Origin: Nonomuraea deserti
Lineage (GTDB): Bacteria > Actinomycetota > Actinomycetes > Streptosporangiales > Streptosporangiaceae
Length of the DNA stretch: 34,475 bases
Reading direction: 5' to 3'
Assembly: GCF_004348685.1 (NCBI RefSeq)
Contig: NZ_SMKO01000098.1
Coordinates: forward strand, 1-34,475
The first letter of the stretch is position 1. Each line of letters opens with the position of its first letter. The notes under the pieces were generated by a model. That model had not been told where the DNA came from. It searched no databases and saw only the letters and a program-made list of their open reading frames with translations. Of the stretch, positions 23,959 to 31,520 are shown piece by piece. Position numbers and translations under genes: made by a program.

Positions 23959-24678
23959 GTGGGGGTGATCGAATTTCAACGCCTCAGCAAGAGGTACAGC
24001 GACGTGAAGGCGCTCGACGACGTGTCCTTCACCGTGCCGGCCGGCTCCGTCACCGGGTTCCTCGGGCCCAACGGGGCGGGGAAGTCGACGGCCATGCGCA
24101 TCCTGGCGGGGCTGTCCCGTCCCACCTCCGGCTCCGCCACCGTGCTCGGGCGGCCGTACGCCGGGCTGGAGCGCCCCGGCTACGAGGTGGGCACACTGCT
24201 CGACGCCTCCGCCCAGCACCCCGGCCGCAGCGGACGGGAGGTCCTGACGCTCGGCGCGATGATGCTGGGCCTGCCGCGTTCGCGCGTGGACGACGTCCTG
24301 GAGCTGGTCGGTCTGACCGGCAAGGAGGGGCGGCGGGCCGTCGGCGGCTACTCGCTGGGCATGCGGCAGCGGCTCGGCATCGGGCACGCCCTGCTCGGCC
24401 GGCCCCGGGCGCTCGTCCTGGACGAGCCCGCCAACGGCCTCGACCCCCAGGGCATCCACTGGATGCGCGGGCTGCTGCGCGACCTGGCCGACTCGGGATG
24501 CGCGGTGCTGCTCAGCTCGCACCTGCTGCACGAGGTGGAGCAGGTCGCCGATCGCATCGTGATGATCGGGCGCGGCCGCCTGCTCGCCCAGGGCACCCCG
24601 GCCGAGCTCGGCCAGGGCCGTGGCCTGGAGCAGACGTTCCTCGAACTGACCGCCGCCGCCGACAGGAGCCTGGCATGA
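23959..24678 (+). CDS. ABC transporter ATP-binding protein
   Basis: The 239-residue protein has Walker A GPNGAGKST (residues 36-44), the Q-loop region in GTLLDASAQHPG, signature YSLGMRQRLGIGHALL, Walker B ALVLDEPANGLDP and the switch histidine in LLSSHLLHEVEQVADRI. This is the drug/lantibiotic-exporter type. It starts at GTG 23959, or GTG 23965 two codons later. It is coupled to the permease gene and divergent from a two-component operon, the usual set-up of antibiotic-sensing efflux modules. Confidence 0.92.
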   Translation: MGVIEFQRLSKRYSDVKALDDVSFTVPAGSVTGFLGPNGAGKSTAMRILAGLSRPTSGSATVLGRPYAGLERPGYEVGTLLDASAQHPGRSGREVLTLGAMMLGLPRSRVDDVLELVGLTGKEGRRAVGGYSLGMRQRLGIGHALLGRPRALVLDEPANGLDPQGIHWMRGLLRDLADSGCAVLLSSHLLHEVEQVADRIVMIGRGRLLAQGTPAELGQGRGLEQTFLELTAAADRSLA

Positions 24679-25412
24679 ACACCCGACGCATCCCGTTCCC
24701 GACGTTGCTGCGCGTGGAGACGCGCAAGCTCTTCGACACCCGCGGCAGCAAGATCATCTCCGGCGTGCTGGTCGCCCTGGCGGTCGGCGCCGTCGTCGGC
24801 CGCGGCGTCGTCTCGGGTCCTGAACTCCATACCGTCGCGGGGACGGCCGGCATCGTGTTCGGCATCCTGCTTCCCGTGCTCGCCATCCTCACCGTCACCG
24901 GCGAGTGGAGTCACCGCACCGCGCTGACCACGTTCACGCTCGAACCCCGCAGAGGGCGGGTGATGGCGGCCAAGTGCCTGCCGCCCCTGGTCGCCTCCGT
25001 GGCGGCCTGCGCGTTCGCGATGCTGGTCGCGGTGCCGGTGACGGCGGCCGTCGCGGCGGCGCAGGGCGTGCCGGCCGACTGGCGGGTCGCGCCGCTGTCC
25101 CTGGCGGGATGGACGGCGACGACGGTCCTGCTCACCGCCCAGGGGCTGGCCTTGGGGACGGTGCTGATGAACGCGCCAGCGGCGATCGTGATCTGCCTGT
25201 CCAGCACGGTCATATGGAGTGTCGTGGGCCGGCTGGGCTCCGCGGGGGAGACGGCGATGGAGTGGCTCGACCTCAACACCGCCACCATCCCGCTGGTGAA
25301 CGGCGACATGACCGGCGGCGACGCCGCCCGGCTGGCCGTGTCGGCGCTGGCGTGGATCGTGCTTCCCATGGCCGCGGGCATGGTGCGGACGATGCGCAGA
25401 GAGGTCGGCTGA
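24675..25412 (+). CDS. ABC-2 type permease subunit
   Basis: The 245-residue protein has six predicted membrane helices, starting after a cytoplasmic N-terminus that includes LLRVETRKLFDTRGSKII. Helices are seen at ISGVLVALAVGAVVG, GIVFGILLPVLAILTV, ASVAACAFAMLVAVP, VLLTAQGLALGTVL, AIVICLSSTVIWSVVG and SALAWIVLPMAAGMV. EWSHRTALTTFTLEPRRGRV is a typical ABC-2 exporter loop. The ATG overlaps the ATPase stop (ATGA). With the ATPase it forms an exporter. Confidence 0.87.
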   Translation: MNTRRIPFPTLLRVETRKLFDTRGSKIISGVLVALAVGAVVGRGVVSGPELHTVAGTAGIVFGILLPVLAILTVTGEWSHRTALTTFTLEPRRGRVMAAKCLPPLVASVAACAFAMLVAVPVTAAVAAAQGVPADWRVAPLSLAGWTATTVLLTAQGLALGTVLMNAPAAIVICLSSTVIWSVVGRLGSAGETAMEWLDLNTATIPLVNGDMTGGDAARLAVSALAWIVLPMAAGMVRTMRREVG

Positions 25413-25444
25413 GGTAGATCTATATCCGTTTCGTGGTGATATGT

Positions 25445-25473
25445 TTGCCTTTGTCCGGTTTAGGGGCTAGATT
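25445..25473 (+). promoter_or_regulatory. Promoter TTGCCT-17-TAGATT
   Basis: TTGCCT (25445-25450) and TAGATT (25468-25473) are spaced by 17 bp, close to the SigA-type consensus, in an AT-richer stretch after the ABC permease. It should drive the secreted-protein gene at 25654 with a leader of about 175 nt. Confidence 0.6.
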
Positions 25474-25478
25474 GGTGC

Positions 25479-25568
25479 ATGTCCGGCGATGACCCGTGCC
25501 CGCGCAGCCGCGGCGACGGGCGCCGGAACCGCGGATCCCTCCGCTGGATTCCCCCGTGCTCCGCGTAG
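25479..25568 (+). CDS. Possible leaderless 29-codon leader ORF
   Basis: ATG 25479 lies 5 nt after the TAGATT -10 box, so the transcript would begin at or close to this codon. The frame reads MSGDDPCPRSRGDGRRNRGS and ends at TAG 25566. It could regulate the downstream gene, but the peptide has no family and the ORF may be chance. Confidence 0.25.
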   Translation: MSGDDPCPRSRGDGRRNRGSLRWIPPCSA

Positions 25569-25653
25569 CGTCCCGTATGGCGTGCCGCCCGGCTACGTCC
25601 GTCCAAGCGAGCGCGAACTGCCATCGTCCCCTAACAAAGGACCTGACATCATC

Positions 25654-26217
25654 ATGACAGCTCGCCTGCGTACCTTCGCCATGCTGGCCACGACCGCCGC
25701 GACCGCCCTGACCATGGGCGCCGCTCCGGCGCACGCCGACTCCGGCACCGTGCAGCAGGTCATGCTCAAGGGCTCGACGACCGCGTCGTACTTCTGGGAC
25801 GACGCCTCCGGCCGGGCCGGCGACACCGGCCTGCCCGCCGCGGGCAAGCCCATGCAGAAGGGCCTGGCCGCCAGCCCCAGCTGGCCCCTCATGACCGAGG
25901 GGTACGTCATCTACCAGGGCAAGAAGGTGCCGTTCTTCGTCGGTGACCGCGGCCCCGGCGACCCCTCCAGCCGCGGGGTCATGCTCGACCTGGACGCCAA
26001 GACCTTCGCCGACCTGACCGGCGGCACGTTCGACCCCGAGACGCTCGGCGTCGAGAACAACGGGGGCAAGGGCCACATCAAGATCGACTACGTCGTCACC
26101 AAGTGGGGCGACGGGGTCGGCAAGAAGAACCACCCGGTCGCCTTCTCGACCGGCGCGTGGGCCGAGAAGGACACCCGGCCCGCGACCACGCCGGTTCTGG
26201 TGAAGCTTCCCGCCTGA
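25654..26217 (+). CDS. Secreted protein, probable double-psi beta-barrel (RlpA/expansin-like)
   Basis: The 187-residue protein has a Sec signal peptide: basic start MTARLRTF, hydrophobic core, and AHA-DS cleavage near residue 28. The mature part includes TASYFWDDASGRAGDTGLP, ASPSWPLMTEGYVIYQGKKV, PFFVGDRGPGDPS and the acidic LDLDAKTFADLTGG. The GDRGPG turn and the following LD-D motif recall RlpA/expansin barrels, which bind or loosen cell-wall or plant polysaccharides; this assignment is moderate. The start was set at the ATG before the signal peptide, with AAAGGA 12 nt upstream. It is convergent with the rhamnogalacturonan lyase gene. Confidence 0.75.
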   Translation: MTARLRTFAMLATTAATALTMGAAPAHADSGTVQQVMLKGSTTASYFWDDASGRAGDTGLPAAGKPMQKGLAASPSWPLMTEGYVIYQGKKVPFFVGDRGPGDPSSRGVMLDLDAKTFADLTGGTFDPETLGVENNGGKGHIKIDYVVTKWGDGVGKKNHPVAFSTGAWAEKDTRPATTPVLVKLPA

Positions 26218-26319
26218 CCCGGCGCGTCCGGCCGGTATCGCGGCGGCGGTCACGACCGGGGCGACGTGAGCCGGGCGCGCGGCACCGACCCCGGGTACGG
26301 CCGGCGGGCGCGCCCGTGC

Positions 26320-28653
26320 CTATCCCCTGGGCGTGCGGATGTCCGGCACGGGAACCCGCGACCAGTCGATGTCGGAGCCGAAGTAGAAGCTCGGGTAGGC
26401 CGGCTGGTTGTAGGCCGTCTGCTGCCGGGCCACGTCGGCGCGATACTGCGGGTCGTGCATCAGCGTGTACATCTTCCTGCCGGTCACCTCGGTGCTCAGA
26501 TGGATCCGCACCGCCTCGCCGTCCGCCGTACGGACCAGCAGCTCCTCGCGCCAGTCGCCGAAGACGTCGGCGACCAGCCCCGGGTTGCCCTTCGTCCAGT
26601 TGTTCGTCAGCGTGCCCTCGGCGGTGAGCACCGTGCCGCGCCTCCAGTCGTCGATCGTCGGCGTCTGCAGCTCGGTGGTCGCGGTGCCGTTGACGAGCTG
26701 CGTGGTCATGTCGGCGGCCCAGCGGATGCTCATGTTCGTGCCGGGCGTGCCACGGCCCAGGTGCTCGCCGCGGGCTGACCACAGGCCCGCCTGGATCTCC
26801 TGGTCGGGGGGCGTCGACGACCACGACTCCACCCCGCGGATCGCCGGGTCGACGTCGCCGACCATGCCGCGCCCGGTGTCCCTGCCGCTGTAGCCGCCGT
26901 GGATCACTTCGCCGGTGGCCGCGTCACGCAGCGCCCATCCGTACGGCGCCCACGCGCCGCCCTCGTGAACCGTCCAGATCTCCAGGCCCGGCCGGTCGGG
27001 ATCGAAGTCGCCCACGTGCATGGCGTCGCCGTGGCCGAGCCGGACGTTCTGCCCGGGCACGCTGCTCTGCGGCGGGCCCTCGGCGAACGACGAGTACAGC
27101 AGGTCGCCGTCGTCGTCGATGGTCGCGGCGCCGTAGACGATCTCCTGCCTGCCGTCGCCGTCCACGTCGGCCGCGCTCATCGAGTGGAAGCCCTGCGTGG
27201 TCAGGTCGGCATATTCCGGGTTGCTGCCGGGGACGCCGTGGGGTGAGGCGTTGAACGGGTTCGCCATAGGGGCGTGGCCGCTGTCGACGTACCAGACCTC
27301 CTCCAGCCGCCGGCCGTTCCAGTCGTAGGCGACCAGCGTGGTGCGGGTGTAGTAGCCGCGGGCGAACACCGCCGAGGGACGCCTGCCGTCGAGGTAGGCC
27401 ACCGCGGACAGGAACCTGTCGACCCGGTTGCCCGGCTCGATCCTGGACATCGCGTAGTCGCCCCACATGAGCCCGTCGTCGCCGCGGCCGGGCTTGTAGG
27501 GGATCGTCTGCAGTTCCCTGCCGGTGGCGCCGTCGAGCACCGACAGGTATTCGGGGCCGGTGAGGACGAAGCCCTCGAACTCGCGGAGCCGGTTGTTGCC
27601 GCTGCGGCCCGGCGCGTAGACGTCGACGAAGTAGGTGGCGAGCTCTACGGCGTCCTCATGGGAGAGCGGATATTCGTGGGCCGGTTCGATGCCGAAGGCC
27701 TCTTCCAGCGTGGCCGGCCAGCGTTTCGCGACCACCTCCGGGTGCTCGTGCCATTTCGCGAACATTTCCGCAACGTGGTCGAAATAGTCTGCTGCGCTCA
27801 TCCGATAGTCGTCCTGGTGCGAGTAACCCGCTTCGACGTCCTGGCGCGGCATGGTGACGTAATGCTCGGATACGACCTGGCCCCTGCTCCCGTACCGGAT
27901 GATCTTCGTGCCGGGGGCGGTCTTGAGCATCATCTCCGAACGGCCGTCGCCGTCGAAGTCGTAGACCGTGAACTGGGTGTAGTGAGCGCCGGAACGGATG
28001 TTGACGCCCAGGTCGAGCCGCCAGCGCAGGGTGCCGTCGAGCTCGTAGGTGTCGATGTAGGAGTTGCCGGTGTAGCCGCGCTGGGAGACGTCCTTGGAGT
28101 TGGACGGGTCCCACTTGACGACGTACTCGTAGCGGCCGTCGCCGTCCACGTCGCCGACGCTCATGTCGTTGGCCGTGTACGTGTAGGCCTCGCCCGCGGG
28201 CGTCACGCCGTCGGCCGGTTTCCGCAGCTTGAGGTCGTAAAACGATTTAACCCAGGGCGTGGCTGAGGCGCTGCGCCGGCCCTCCCGGCCCCTGATGACC
28301 GGGGCCACGCGGTACTGCGAGGCCTGGGTGCCGGCGGCGTCGAGGTAGTTGGTGCTGCCGGAGACCATGGCGATGGGGCGGCCGTCGCGGTAGACGCGGA
28401 AGGCGGGGCCCTTCATGCCGGTGTCGCCGTACCCCGTCACCTCGTCGCCCAGCAGTCGCCAGCTCAGGAAGACCCCGTCGCTGGTCGTGGCCGCCACCAG
28501 GCCGCGGTCGAGGAGTTCGAGCCGGACGCCCGTGCCCGGCCGTCCGTGGCCGTCCCCGCTCGCCGCGCCGGCCGGGGCCGCGGTGAGGGGGAGGCAGAGC
28601 AGGGCGGCTAAGGAGGTGATGAGTGCGCGGCGGATGCCGCTGGGGGGTCTCAT
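26320..28653 (-). CDS. Secreted rhamnogalacturonan lyase, PL11
   Basis: The 777-residue enzyme has a signal peptide (MRPPSGIRRALITSLAALLC, AGA-AS cleavage near residue 31) and then the eight-bladed propeller of family 11. Seen are LLDRGLVAATTSDGVFLSWRL, FRVYRDGRPIA and repeated calcium loops DVDGDGRYEYVVKWDPSN, DFDGDGRSEMMLKTAPGT and DVDGDGRQEIVYGAAT. PL11 enzymes cut the rhamnogalacturonan-I backbone of pectin by beta-elimination outside the cell. ATG 28653 has GGAG 9 nt upstream and fits the signal peptide; longer frames to 28845 pass through the promoter. It is a single-gene unit. Confidence 0.93.
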   Translation of the reverse strand: MRPPSGIRRALITSLAALLCLPLTAAPAGAASGDGHGRPGTGVRLELLDRGLVAATTSDGVFLSWRLLGDEVTGYGDTGMKGPAFRVYRDGRPIAMVSGSTNYLDAAGTQASQYRVAPVIRGREGRRSASATPWVKSFYDLKLRKPADGVTPAGEAYTYTANDMSVGDVDGDGRYEYVVKWDPSNSKDVSQRGYTGNSYIDTYELDGTLRWRLDLGVNIRSGAHYTQFTVYDFDGDGRSEMMLKTAPGTKIIRYGSRGQVVSEHYVTMPRQDVEAGYSHQDDYRMSAADYFDHVAEMFAKWHEHPEVVAKRWPATLEEAFGIEPAHEYPLSHEDAVELATYFVDVYAPGRSGNNRLREFEGFVLTGPEYLSVLDGATGRELQTIPYKPGRGDDGLMWGDYAMSRIEPGNRVDRFLSAVAYLDGRRPSAVFARGYYTRTTLVAYDWNGRRLEEVWYVDSGHAPMANPFNASPHGVPGSNPEYADLTTQGFHSMSAADVDGDGRQEIVYGAATIDDDGDLLYSSFAEGPPQSSVPGQNVRLGHGDAMHVGDFDPDRPGLEIWTVHEGGAWAPYGWALRDAATGEVIHGGYSGRDTGRGMVGDVDPAIRGVESWSSTPPDQEIQAGLWSARGEHLGRGTPGTNMSIRWAADMTTQLVNGTATTELQTPTIDDWRRGTVLTAEGTLTNNWTKGNPGLVADVFGDWREELLVRTADGEAVRIHLSTEVTGRKMYTLMHDPQYRADVARQQTAYNQPAYPSFYFGSDIDWSRVPVPDIRTPRG

Positions 28654-28711
28654 GGTCACGGGCTCCTCGGGGTGACGCCCGCACGGATGCGGTTGCCCCG
28701 CACCCTGGCGG

Positions 28712-28727
28712 ATTAAATCGATATAAT
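28712..28727. promoter_or_regulatory. Operator ATTAAATCGATATAAT before the PL11 gene
   Basis: This 16-bp near-palindrome (14 of 16 symmetric, centre ATCGAT) is AT-rich in a GC-rich genome and lies just after the -10 box of the lyase promoter. Its size and centre suit a LacI-family repressor; no lacI-type gene is adjacent. Confidence 0.6.
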
Positions 28728-28735
28728 GATCCCGG

Positions 28736-28764
28736 AGGCTATTGTCGCTCTGGCAATTTGTCAA
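28736..28764 (-). promoter_or_regulatory. Promoter TTGACA-17-TAGCCT of the PL11 gene
   Basis: On the minus strand a perfect TTGACA (28759-28764) is 17 bp from TAGCCT (28736-28741). The leader to the ATG at 28653 is about 75 nt and includes the operator at 28712-28727. Confidence 0.7.
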
Positions 28765-28929
28765 GGGTACGTATCGACGATGATTTACCGATTTATGCGA
28801 CTTGTCCGGATGTGAATTGATAACTCGTCGAAACGCATAACTCACGGTCGTCGGTCGTCGTTCGCTTTGCCATACCCACCACGATCACGCCCGCCCGCCA
28901 CGGTCGTGCCCGCCACCACCGCGCTCTTT

Positions 28930-29020
28930 CACGCCCACGCCCACGCCCACGCCCACGCCCGCGGTCGCGGCAGCGGCCACGGTCACGGCAACGGCAGCGG
29001 CCACTGCAACGGTCACGGTG
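28930..29020. repeat. (CACGCC)5 and derived GGCCAC/GGTCAC tract
   Basis: Five perfect CACGCC units (28930-28959) are followed by degenerate GGCAGC, GGCCAC and GGTCAC hexamers. The 522-bp gap 28654-29175 otherwise holds the PL11 promoter at its left and a terminator at its right. Frames on both strands here (His-Ala, Val-Gly or Val-Ala repeats) are not credible genes. Confidence 0.8.
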
Positions 29021-29155
29021 TAGGTCGTGCCTGCCGCAGCCGTGATCGGCGGACCGTGCAACCGGCGCATGTGACTGTGGCGCCCATGACTGCCATGACC
29101 GCGCCTGCCGCGGCCATGACCCGACGCTTGTGACTGCCCGATGTGGGCGATCTCG

Positions 29156-29174
29156 GCCCCTGCCGGGCAGGGGC
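29156..29174 (-). terminator. Perfect hairpin directly after the GntR gene
   Basis: GCCCCTGCC-G-GGCAGGGGC is a perfect inverted repeat (effective stem 7-8 bp) ending one base from the GntR stop codon. No T run; a U-less terminator is likely. Confidence 0.6.
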
Positions 29175-29175
29175 G

Positions 29176-29802
29176 TCAGAAGTGGAGCAGGCCGGCGCAG
29201 GCGGAGGCGGCGGCCTCCTCGTCACCCACCACGACGGCCCGGGCCAGAGCCACCAGGCGATCGGCCGCGATCTGGGATTCGTCCACCGGCGCCACCTCCG
29301 CCAGCAGGTCGTCGAGCTCGGCCAGCAGGCTCGGCCCCGACAACCGGCGCACGCAGGGCCAGGTGTCGGAGAAGCGTACCGGAGAGCCGTCCGCGTCGAG
29401 CAGGGCGAGCCGGAGGCTCCTGTCGGGGTGTGCCGCCGCGCTGCGCGCCAGCCCCGCCATGACGGCCTCCCGCGCCCGGGCGAGGTCGGCGGGATCGCGC
29501 TCGGCCCATAACGACGACAGGGCCGGCTTGTCGTCACCCAGCGTCGGCGCGAGCACCACGGCTCCGTTGCCGTGCTGCACCTCGACCTTGCCCTGAACCT
29601 CCAGCGCCACCAGCGCGCGGCTGAGTGACGCGCGGCTGACCCCCAGCTCGGCGGCAAGGAGCCGCTCGGGTGGCAGGCGGTCGCCGGGGGAGAGCCCCTG
29701 AGCCTCGATGAAGCGCGCGATGTGATCGGCCAGCTGCACATACAGGCGCGGTCGTTCCAGGCGTCCTGGAACGGCGGAGGTCTGCGGGCGCTTCTTGGTC
29801 AC
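29176..29802 (-). CDS. GntR-family regulator, FadR-like
   Basis: The 208-residue protein has a GntR winged helix (YVQLADHIARFIEAQGLSPG, DRLPPERLLAAELGVSRASL, SRALVALEVQGKVEVQHGNGAVVL) and a helical C-terminal domain (ADLARAREAVMAGLARSAAAHPD to the end) like the FCD effector domain of FadR-type proteins. GTG 29802 is chosen because a TAGACT box lies exactly 7 nt upstream (leaderless) and the upstream frame is not conserved in character. It is divergent from the MatC-like permease and probably controls it, with malonate or another dicarboxylate as likely signal. Confidence 0.85.
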   Translation of the reverse strand: MTKKRPQTSAVPGRLERPRLYVQLADHIARFIEAQGLSPGDRLPPERLLAAELGVSRASLSRALVALEVQGKVEVQHGNGAVVLAPTLGDDKPALSSLWAERDPADLARAREAVMAGLARSAAAHPDRSLRLALLDADGSPVRFSDTWPCVRRLSGPSLLAELDDLLAEVAPVDESQIAADRLVALARAVVVGDEEAAASACAGLLHF

Positions 29803-29809
29803 GGTGGAC

Positions 29810-29815
29810 AGTCTA
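29810..29815 (-). promoter_or_regulatory. -10 box TAGACT, leaderless start of the GntR gene
   Basis: TAGACT is 7 nt from GTG 29802 on the minus strand. A perfect TTGACA for the other direction lies at 29816-29821, pointing to the permease gene, but no TAnnnT box is found 16-19 bp from it. Confidence 0.5.
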
Positions 29816-29907
29816 TTGACAGCCCGCCTCAGTGGAGCAGAGGCTAGGCCAATCTGGAAATGGCGCACGTAACCGGGTCAGGCACCCGACCCCCTGAGGA
29901 GCTGCCG

Positions 29908-31224
29908 ATGTCAGCGGAGATCATCGCGCTGATCGTGCTCGTACTGGTGTTCTTAGTGGCCACCATCCGATCCATCAACATGGGCGCGCTGGCACTCGTG
30001 GCCGCCTTCGTCGTGGGGACCTCCGTGTTCGGCGTGGAGGTGGACGACGTGCTCGGCGGCTTCCCGGCGAACCTGTTCGTCATCCTGGTCGGCGTCACGT
30101 ACCTGTTCGCGCTGGCCAAGACCAACGGCACCGTGGACTGGATCGTGCACCGGGCGGTGGTCGCGGTGCGTGGCCGCGTCGCCCTGATGCCGTGGGTGAT
30201 GTTCGCGGTCTGCGCCGCGATCACCGCGATCGGCGCCGCCAGCCCGGCCGCGGTGGCCATCGTGGCGCCGGTGGCGATGGGCTTCGCGGCCCGCTACCGG
30301 ATCCACCCCGTGATGATGGGCCTGATGGTGGTGCAGGGCTCGACCGGTGGGAGCTTCTCGCCGATCGGCATCTTCGGGGCGATCACCAACGGCGTCGTCG
30401 ACCAGGGCAAACTGCCGGGCAACGCGGCCGTCCTGTTCGGTGGCGTGCTGGGCGCGTGCGCTCTCATCAGCCTCGTCGGCTTCCTCGCCCTCGGAGGCAC
30501 CAAGCTGCTGCAGCGCGACCGGCAGTCGTCCGAGACGGCGGTCATGAGCCTCGCCGGCAGCGGCGCCGGCTCCGGCGGTGCCTCCGACGGTGGCGACGAC
30601 CCCGTGGACGACGCCCTGCCCCGCCTCGACGCGCAGCGGGCGCTCACGCTGATCGGCCTGCTCGTGCTGGCGGTGGGCGCGCTCGTCTTCGACCTCGACA
30701 TCGGTTTCCTCGCGCTCGCGGTGGCGGTCGTACTGACCCTGATCTTCCCCTCCGCCGCCCGGGGCGCCGTCGACAAGATCAGCTGGGGTACGGTGCTCCT
30801 GGTCGGCGGCATCGTCACGTACGTCGCCCTCCTGCAGGACCAGGGCACCGTGAAGTGGCTCGGCGACGGAGTGGCCGGGGTCGGCGCTCCGCTGCTGGCC
30901 GCCCTGCTGATCTGCCTGATCGGTGCCGTGGTGTCCGCCTTCGCCTCGACGACCGGCATCCTGGGCGCGCTGATCCCGCTCGCCGTACCCTTCCTGCAGA
31001 CCGGGCAGGTCGGCGCGGTCGGCATGGTCACGGCGCTGGCGATCTCCTCCTCTGTGGTGGACTGCAGCCCCTTCTCCACCAACGGCGCGCTGATCGTCGC
31101 GAACGCCGACGTGACGATACGGGACGACGTGTTCAAGCACCTGATGACGTGGGGCATGACCATCGTGGTCGCCGCGCCGCTTCTGTGCTGGCTTGTCCTG
31201 ATCGTGCCGGGCAGGCTGTCATGA
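29908..31224 (+). CDS. MatC-like dicarboxylate (malonate) permease
   Basis: The 438-residue protein has about 11-12 membrane helices and two similar halves. The first half, MSAEIIALIVLVLVFLVATI then NMGALALVAAFVVGTSVFG, fits the MatC_N domain. Repeated re-entrant motifs include GAASPAAVAIVAPVAMGFA with QGSTGGSFSPIGIFGA in half one and FASTTGILGALIPLAVPFL with SSVVDCSPFSTNGALIVA in half two, as in SLC13/ion-transporter proteins. It should import a small dicarboxylate. ATG 29908 follows GAGGAG. Its TGA overlaps the ATG of the small ORF at 31221. Confidence 0.85.
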   Translation: MSAEIIALIVLVLVFLVATIRSINMGALALVAAFVVGTSVFGVEVDDVLGGFPANLFVILVGVTYLFALAKTNGTVDWIVHRAVVAVRGRVALMPWVMFAVCAAITAIGAASPAAVAIVAPVAMGFAARYRIHPVMMGLMVVQGSTGGSFSPIGIFGAITNGVVDQGKLPGNAAVLFGGVLGACALISLVGFLALGGTKLLQRDRQSSETAVMSLAGSGAGSGGASDGGDDPVDDALPRLDAQRALTLIGLLVLAVGALVFDLDIGFLALAVAVVLTLIFPSAARGAVDKISWGTVLLVGGIVTYVALLQDQGTVKWLGDGVAGVGAPLLAALLICLIGAVVSAFASTTGILGALIPLAVPFLQTGQVGAVGMVTALAISSSVVDCSPFSTNGALIVANADVTIRDDVFKHLMTWGMTIVVAAPLLCWLVLIVPGRLS

Positions 31225-31520
31225 CCCCCGAGGGCACGGGCCCGCCGGCCGGGTACGAAACGTGGGGGAGGTGTACGCCTGGCCGCGGACCCGGACCCGG
31301 ACCCGGACCCGGACCCGGACCCGGACCCGGACCCGGGGTCCGTTCGCCGAGCACGCGGGCGTCGGTCGCGGTGCCCGGCTCGCCCGCGCGGTCCTTCGAC
31401 CCGGCCGGACCGGACGGCGAGGTGAAGACCACCGGCGTCGGCCGTGCCGCACCTCCCGTGCTGAACGCCGACGAAGAGGAGATCCGCGCGTGTCTGGCAG
31501 GCTGTCCGCACCCGACCTGA
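31221..31520 (+). CDS. Small Gly-Pro-repeat ORF between permease and carboxyltransferase
   Basis: A 99-residue frame starts in the permease stop (ATGA) and ends at TGA 31518-31520, 31 bp inside the next gene. It begins MTPEGTGPPAGYETWGRCTP, then a (Gly-Pro)n run from eight GGACCC units, and ends in PPVLNADEEEIRACLAGC. Third codon positions after the repeat are almost all G or C, better than in the competing frames, so translation is plausible. The family is not recognised. It could be a small partner of the carboxyltransferase or serve to carry ribosomes to it. Confidence 0.5.
   Translation: MTPEGTGPPAGYETWGRCTPGRGPGPGPGPGPGPGPGPGVRSPSTRASVAVPGSPARSFDPAGPDGEVKTTGVGRAAPPVLNADEEEIRACLAGCPHPT
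31287..31334. repeat. (GGACCC)8 perfect hexanucleotide repeat
   Basis: Eight exact GGACCC units lie inside the small ORF and encode Gly-Pro. The unit is 6 bp, so gains or losses keep the frame and change only the repeat length. Confidence 0.95.

Noticed and set aside
26218..26319. Terminator between the convergent secreted-protein and PL11 genes
   Set aside because: GC-rich inverted repeats are present but short and offset; none stands out from the background.
28867..29133. Plus-strand frame encoding His-Ala and His-Gly repeats, like a metal-binding protein
   Set aside because: It is produced by the CACGCC/GGTCAC repeat, has no ribosome site, and equally long Val-Ala and Val-Gly frames exist on the other strand.
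31262..31489. N-terminal extension of the carboxyltransferase through an Arg-Thr repeat
   Set aside because: Codon bias in this frame is poor, the repeat gives (RT)n, and GTG 31490 has a good GAGGAG site at the start of the conserved domain.
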